Made by a program: the position numbers and the translations under genes. DNA of 44,064 nt, taken from NCBI RefSeq assembly GCF_003384035.1, contig NZ_QQAK01000004.1:1-44064 (forward strand). Reading direction: 5' to 3'. The stretch's first letter is position 1, and each line of letters starts with the position of its first letter. The notes under the pieces were generated by a model that was not told where the DNA came from, did not search any database, and worked only from the letters and a program-made list of their open reading frames with translations. The DNA is from Sporosarcina sp. BI001-red (lineage in GTDB: Bacteria > Bacillota > Bacilli > Bacillales_A > Planococcaceae). Below are positions 40,634-44,064 of this stretch, in pieces.

Positions 40634-40696
40634 AAAAAAGGACTAAGAGCACTCCTCAAAAAAAACTTTGAGAGTAGCTTTTAGTCCTCTTTTTTG
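40634..40696 (+). terminator. long imperfect terminator hairpin after the restriction operon
   Basis: AAAAAAGGACTAAGAGC...CTCAAA pairs imperfectly with TTTGAGAG...TTTTAGTCCTC around an A-rich loop and ends in TTTTTT. The symmetric A- and T-runs let it act on both strands. Confidence 0.8.
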
Positions 40697-40738
40697 CGTT
40701 CAATGACTATTGTCAAATATAGAAAGGAGGTGAAGACA

Positions 40739-41002
40739 ATGGAGAATAGTGACAGAAAAAATGAGGGTAAGCAGAACAAGAAGACTGATGTAGAAAAACC
40801 TATAAACAGGAAAAAAATGAGTGTTCCTGATTTTCATTTTTCAGTTTCTGAGGATAATAAAAGGATATTAGATTACTTTAAAACATTGGAGAGGGAAAAG
40901 AGAGAAAGGCAAATTTCTCATTTTAATAGGCTTGAGAGAAGAAGAGAATGCATACACAGAGGTATAAAAAAATTGAAGACCTATTTTGGAATTAAAAGTT
41001 AG
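40739..41002 (+). CDS. small basic hypothetical protein
   Basis: An 87-residue, highly charged protein beginning MENSDRKNEGKQNKKTD. It has a disordered lysine-rich start and a probable helical or coiled second half (NKRILDYFKTLEREKRERQI). I do not recognise it. A very strong ribosome binding site (AAAGGAGGTG) just before ATG 40739 supports real translation. It follows the terminator of the restriction operon and precedes a decayed XRE gene. Confidence 0.65.
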   Translation: MENSDRKNEGKQNKKTDVEKPINRKKMSVPDFHFSVSEDNKRILDYFKTLEREKRERQISHFNRLERRRECIHRGIKKLKTYFGIKS

Positions 41003-41070
41003 AGATTATCTATAATAAAAATAATTGACAGGCTTCCACAAAGGAAAATTCAATAGGAGGTAACTTTGAT

Positions 41071-41289
41071 GTGAAAAGATTCGAGAAACAAGCTTCAAAA
41101 GTTTAGGGAAGACAAGGGGATGTCATTCATTGACCTAATTAACAGTGTAGGAATTTCAGCAACAGAAATTGAAAGAATTTAAAAAGGGAGACTAAAAGTC
41201 AGTCTTGCTATACAGGTGTTTTAGCAATCGTTGACACAATAGGAATTGATTTGATTGAGTTAATAGCAAATCAGTGTGAAACGAATTAA
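41071..41289 (+). pseudogene. decayed XRE/Cro-CI type regulator
   Basis: AGGAGG precedes a start region, but the reading frame is broken. Piecing frames together gives KLQKFREDKGMSFIDLINSVGISATEIERI, a stop, KGRLKVS, a frameshift, then VLAIVDTIGIDLIELIANQCETN. This is the helix-turn-helix layout of an XRE repressor with at least one in-frame stop and two frameshifts. It is clearly not functional as a full protein. Confidence 0.75.
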
Positions 41290-41365
41290 TATTGGATGAT
41301 GAGAAAGGGGTAGGCTTTAAAATAGCTACTCCTTTTAAACGTGAGAACTTTTAGTAATTTAAATC

Positions 41366-41694
41366 AAAGGTGATTACAGCCACGTAATTTCACCACCTTG
41401 TTAAAACGCATGCCTGCTGAGAAATAAAACACTTTTAAAGTTATATATTGTAAAGTCAGCATGTAATAATAACAACTGGACATGGAGCCCCTATGGGTAA
41501 GGCTTCGAAGCCGGGCAACCAGCAACACGTAGTTGGCTTGGGCCAATCATGCCCGTCTCTTCTCTCCGTGCAAATTTGTAAGAAGGACAATCTCCAAAGT
41601 GGCAAACAACTTGACATTACCTGGTACATGTATTGTCATTTGGTGGTAAAAAACTTATCAAGGTGTTACATTTCATTGGCTGTAATCAAAAGGT
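41366..41694. mobile_element. small inverted-repeat-bounded element (MITE-like) with possible 6-bp target duplication
   Basis: GATTACAGCC-N12-CACCTTG at 41372-41400 faces CAAGGTG-N12-GGCTGTAATC at 41659-41687: 29-bp ends with 17 perfectly paired outer and inner positions. AAAGGT stands on both sides (41366-41371 and 41689-41694), a possible target duplication. The ~315 bp inside hold no convincing gene. Alternatively the ends are the closing helix of a large structured RNA. Confidence 0.5.
41478..41640 (+). ncRNA. candidate structured RNA, GC-rich island in AT-rich DNA
   Basis: This stretch is far more GC-rich than its surroundings and full of local pairing: the palindrome GGCTTCGAAGCC (41501-41512), CGGGC with GCCCG enclosing a CAGCAAC/GTTGGCTTG hairpin (41512-41555), TTGGC/GCCAA, and TTGACATTAC/GTATTGTCA near 41612-41638. 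The direction is uncertain. I cannot match it to a known family with confidence. Confidence 0.4.
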
Positions 41695-41880
41695 TTATAA
41701 CTGATTAAAAATTTATATATATTATCTTGTTGAGATAACTATTCATGTATCTTTATATTACAGGATGGTTTTTGAAATTATGACAAATTTTATGCAGGAG
41801 CATATAAACATAGAAGGAAAGTGCTTCCTAAATGTCGAATATTGTCTTAGTAGCAAAATAAATGAAGGGAGGAGTATTTA

Positions 41881-42318
41881 ATGAATAACACAAAATTTTG
41901 GATTCGAAATATGTATACTGGTCCCGGTGGAGGTGCGTACACAGGACCGGGAGGTGGAATGTATACCGGACCTGATGGGGGTGCGTACACAGGACCGGGA
42001 GGTGGAATGTATACTGGACCTGATGGAGGTGCATATACAGGGCCAGGAGGTGGGCTTTATACTGGCCCAGGCGGAGGGTTATATACCGGACCAGGAGGAG
42101 GGCTTTATCCCGGGCCGGGAGGGGGGCTATACACAGGCCCTGGTGGAGGGTTATATACCGGACCAGGAGGAGGTATGTATACGGGGCCAGACTCAAAGCC
42201 TTATCAGGCAATTCACCCACCTTGGCCGATTTTTGTCTTAGAACTTCGAAAAAGGAAATTAGTAAAGCAAGCAGAGATTATAGAAAAGACTTTAAATAGT
42301 ATCGGTTGGAAATTGTAG
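41881..42318 (+). CDS. octapeptide-repeat protein, (x)YTGPGGG repeats
   Basis: A 145-residue protein in three parts: the head MNNTKFWIRN, twelve copies of an eight-residue repeat xYTGPGGG (residues 11-106, x = M, A or L; some with D for G), and a basic helical tail RKRKLVKQAEIIEKTLNSIGWKL. There is no signal peptide, membrane segment or cysteine. The 24-bp DNA units use many different glycine and proline codons, so the peptide and not the DNA seems conserved. GGGAGGAG precedes the ATG. I recall similar YTGPGGG proteins in Bacillus-type genomes, but no function. Confidence 0.8.
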   Translation: MNNTKFWIRNMYTGPGGGAYTGPGGGMYTGPDGGAYTGPGGGMYTGPDGGAYTGPGGGLYTGPGGGLYTGPGGGLYPGPGGGLYTGPGGGLYTGPGGGMYTGPDSKPYQAIHPPWPIFVLELRKRKLVKQAEIIEKTLNSIGWKL

Positions 42319-42435
42319 CTGATAAATTAATCCTGTATTACTAACTGTCGTATTTCTCTTTAATTTTGGATTGGGACACTCTTAGAATGTAAAGAAGTAT
42401 TTATATAAAGCTTGAATTAATAGTTGTCTTCTTGA

Positions 42436-42729
42436 CTAAAACAAATCATTGATTGCATTTTTAAATTCAATGTCTAAAGTAGAAGATTCGGGAGGATACT
42501 GACATTCTTTGTTTACTGTTACCTCGACCGTTTTCAAAAGATGAAGCACCTTATCAATAATGTCATCATTAGTTCTATTAATTGAATGTGGCTCTGACTG
42601 CATGTCATTTCTGATTAAAGTCCGAATATAATCGCTAAGATTCCCAAACTCTTTTTTTGTCTTTATAAAACTTATTAAATCACTATCAGATGGTAAAAAA
42701 CTGATAGTGATTTTTTCGTTTTTTGTCAT
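42436..42729 (-). CDS. ParR-like DNA-binding partition protein
   Basis: A 97-residue protein with an N-terminal ribbon-helix-helix-like region: ITISFLPSDSDLISFIKTKK followed by FGNLSDYIRTLIRNDM. The C-terminus is variable and acidic, as in ParR adaptors that bind a centromere and the end of the ParM filament. Its start overlaps the parM-like stop by four bases (ATGA), so both belong to one operon. The call rests mainly on this pairing and the RHH pattern. Confidence 0.7.
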   Translation of the reverse strand: MTKNEKITISFLPSDSDLISFIKTKKEFGNLSDYIRTLIRNDMQSEPHSINRTNDDIIDKVLHLLKTVEVTVNKECQYPPESSTLDIEFKNAINDLF

Positions 42730-43700
42730 AAATATTTGACCTTCAAAATTTCCATGAAGCTTTTGACGTTTGCATATTGAGGATTAACCACAATACTTGC
42801 TTCAGGCAAGTTTATTTGAATTTGTTCCTTTAAAATTAGTGAACCTCCACCAACAAAGTAAATATGGTCCTGATTAAACGTGTAGTTATGCTGTTTTGCA
42901 TAGTTAATAATTTTATCGAAATGCTTCTTTTTGATATTTTGGATGATTTCTTTACTTTCTTCTTCGACTTTACCCATATTGCTAAAATAACCTTTTTGAA
43001 TTATGTGCTCTAAATCGTCTGAAGATATATTACAGTTGTATTTCTCTACAAGTTCACACTCTAAGTCTGTCTTCAGTGTGTTGATTCCTAAATGAGATAC
43101 ATTCATACTATTAAAATTAGGTTGTACTCCGACAAATGTACAGTATGTTGTATTTAGTCCACCTATATCCAATACAACAGAGGTGGCATTTTTTTGCTCT
43201 TCATGATTCGCATAAGTTAACCCCATACCTTCAAAACAAATTGTAACTTCGCTCAAATGAAAATTATACTGCATATCATTTAAGCAAAACTGTATAGGTA
43301 GGTTATTATTTTCAATGAATTTTTTAAAAGAATTCTTTAGAGCTTGTTTTTTATAAACATGAATAGGCACATTCACTGCAATTCTTATACTTTTATCATA
43401 AAACCTCAAGTTTGCCATACGCATTAATTCTGTTATTGCTGTGTAAATTGCAATCTTGTGAATATAACTTTCTTTACTTAGATTAAAATCGCTTTGTGTT
43501 TCTGGTACTATGCTTCCTACTAAATATTGTTTGCTTTCGTAATCAACTTTATAGGAGTCTAATGGGATATCTATTCCAATATCGCTAACCTCCTGTATTT
43601 TAGTTCGAAATTGAACTGTTTTAAAAATATCAACTCCTTGTAAAATCGCTTTTGTTGTATGCTTTCCTGAATCAATTGAAATAAAAATCTGTTCTTTCAT
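42726..43700 (-). CDS. ParM/Alp-type actin-like partition ATPase
   Basis: A 324-residue protein of the plasmid segregation actin family. Phosphate-1 is ISIDSGKHTTKAI near the N-terminus, phosphate-2 is VVLDIGGLNTTYCTF near 170, and the adenosine motif YFVGGGSLIL is near 285. Such proteins form filaments that push or pull plasmid copies apart. AAGGAG lies upstream of the ATG. Together with the overlapping ParR-like gene this is a type II partition module, unexpected in a chromosome and a sign of plasmid or integrative-element ancestry. Confidence 0.85.
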   Translation of the reverse strand: MKEQIFISIDSGKHTTKAILQGVDIFKTVQFRTKIQEVSDIGIDIPLDSYKVDYESKQYLVGSIVPETQSDFNLSKESYIHKIAIYTAITELMRMANLRFYDKSIRIAVNVPIHVYKKQALKNSFKKFIENNNLPIQFCLNDMQYNFHLSEVTICFEGMGLTYANHEEQKNATSVVLDIGGLNTTYCTFVGVQPNFNSMNVSHLGINTLKTDLECELVEKYNCNISSDDLEHIIQKGYFSNMGKVEEESKEIIQNIKKKHFDKIINYAKQHNYTFNQDHIYFVGGGSLILKEQIQINLPEASIVVNPQYANVKSFMEILKVKYL

Positions 43701-43792
43701 ATAACTTCTCCTTCCCTATTGAGTATTTAATATCTTATACAGTTTGAGAAAAGGATATAAGAAGAAATAAGAAAAATTGGTCTGATTTTGTT

Positions 43793-43822
43793 CAAGTAAT
43801 TCTTAAAAATTCTTATTACTTG
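43793..43822. promoter_or_regulatory. inverted repeat upstream of parM, possible operator or centromere part
   Basis: CAAGTAAT and ATTACTTG flank a 14-bp spacer that itself contains two TCTTA/TTCTTA-like words. AAGAA-rich words also occur at 43757-43776. It is ~93 bp upstream of the parM-like start, where parC sites are often found. Confidence 0.35.
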
Positions 43823-43932
43823 TTGGAAAGAACGATAGTTTATTCTTTGAAATACTTATGTATTAGGGTCTACTTATAGAGATATTGTATATGAAGCCCT
43901 CAATCTCAGTTCAACTCTTCAACTACTTTTGG

Positions 43933-44064
43933 AGTGTAAGTGAATAGGCTACACTTACTTGGACAGAAAAGTTAGGGTCTTGTAGAATACAACCAAAGAG
44001 ATGAGGAGAATCTACATGACTGAAAAACGAGTGAGACGAACCTATACAAAGGAATTTAAAAACC
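43933..44064 (+). mobile_element. left end of an IS3-family insertion sequence (truncated by window)
   Basis: The region before the transposase gene contains TTGGACAGAAAAGTTAGGG, which resembles the GGACA...AAAGTTAG pattern of IS3/IS150-type ends. A 7-bp inverted repeat GTAAGTG/CACTTAC is at 43936-43958. The exact left end is not certain. Confidence 0.55.
44016..44064 (+). CDS. IS3-family transposase OrfA, N-terminal fragment (runs off window)
   Basis: Only 16 codons are visible: MTEKRVRRTYTKEFKN. The RRxYTxEFK start is typical of the helix-turn-helix OrfA of IS3-family elements. GAGGAG lies about eight bases upstream of the ATG. Confidence 0.75.
   Translation, partial: MTEKRVRRTYTKEFKN

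Noticed and set aside
41493..41708. 71-codon plus-strand frame inside the inverted-repeat element
   Set aside because: It covers the hairpin-rich core and one inverted end, has no ribosome binding site, and the sequence looks like structured RNA or element DNA rather than a protein.
41828..42220. Minus-strand 130-codon frame opposite the octapeptide gene
   Set aside because: It is the mirror of the repeat coding sequence; the plus strand has the ribosome binding site and a sensible head and tail.

Overview
The window reads as a chromosomal segment of a spore-forming, low-GC Gram-positive bacterium of the Bacillales. The gene order UPF0316 (yebE-like), NETI (yebG-like), purB, yerA, yerB, yerC, pcrB, pcrA, ligA, camS, gatCAB, dgkB, rlmCD matches what is known of the Bacillus subtilis purE-to-rlmCD region. 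The gerA-type operon shows that the lineage makes spores. The style of the intergenic repeats and proteins suggests Planococcaceae, perhaps Sporosarcina; that is inference, not proof.

Layout. 1-150: the 3' end of a 5S rRNA gene (end of an rrn operon) and its terminator. 237-1315: a 40-bp tandem repeat array that is itself duplicated with a 539-bp period. 1511-3566: UPF0316, NETI and purB. 3608-7181 (minus strand): a complete tricistronic germinant receptor operon. 7472-9519: an erythromycin-esterase-superfamily protein and a convergent methyltransferase. 9657-24024: the housekeeping block yerA-yerB-yerC, pcrB-pcrA-ligA-camS, gatCAB, a thioredoxin-like gene and dgkB. A LexA-type box lies directly in front of pcrA. 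24130-24284: a second phased repeat array. 24360-24791: a NUDIX gene. 24981-27630: a cytochrome bd oxidase operon of the Geobacillus type, with a short cydS gene after cydB and a 30-codon membrane peptide ORF in front of cydA. 27669-28270: a third phased repeat array. 28373-29740: rlmCD.

From about 29.75 kb onward the DNA becomes visibly AT-richer and gene-poor, then carries accessory genes, so it looks like a genomic island next to rlmCD. Its core is a four-gene operon (31944-40396): a UvrD-like helicase, a PD-(D/E)XK protein, a Type III-like DNA methyltransferase (Mod) and a Type III-like restriction helicase-nuclease (Res). The nuclease domain and the four cysteines of an AddB/Cas4-type iron-sulfur cluster are divided between the first two proteins. 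Further right are a basic small protein, a decayed XRE regulator, a 320-bp inverted-repeat-bounded element with a structured GC-rich core, a YTGPGGG octapeptide-repeat protein, a plasmid-type ParM/ParR pair, and the start of an IS3-family insertion sequence at the window edge.

How it fits together: the left two-thirds is ordinary core genome (purine and tRNA-amidation enzymes, DNA repair, membrane lipid synthesis, respiration, germination). The right third is mobile or defence DNA. The most interesting signals are the split helicase-nuclease joined to a Type III restriction-modification pair, and the shared 20/21-bp alternating grammar of three otherwise unrelated intergenic arrays.
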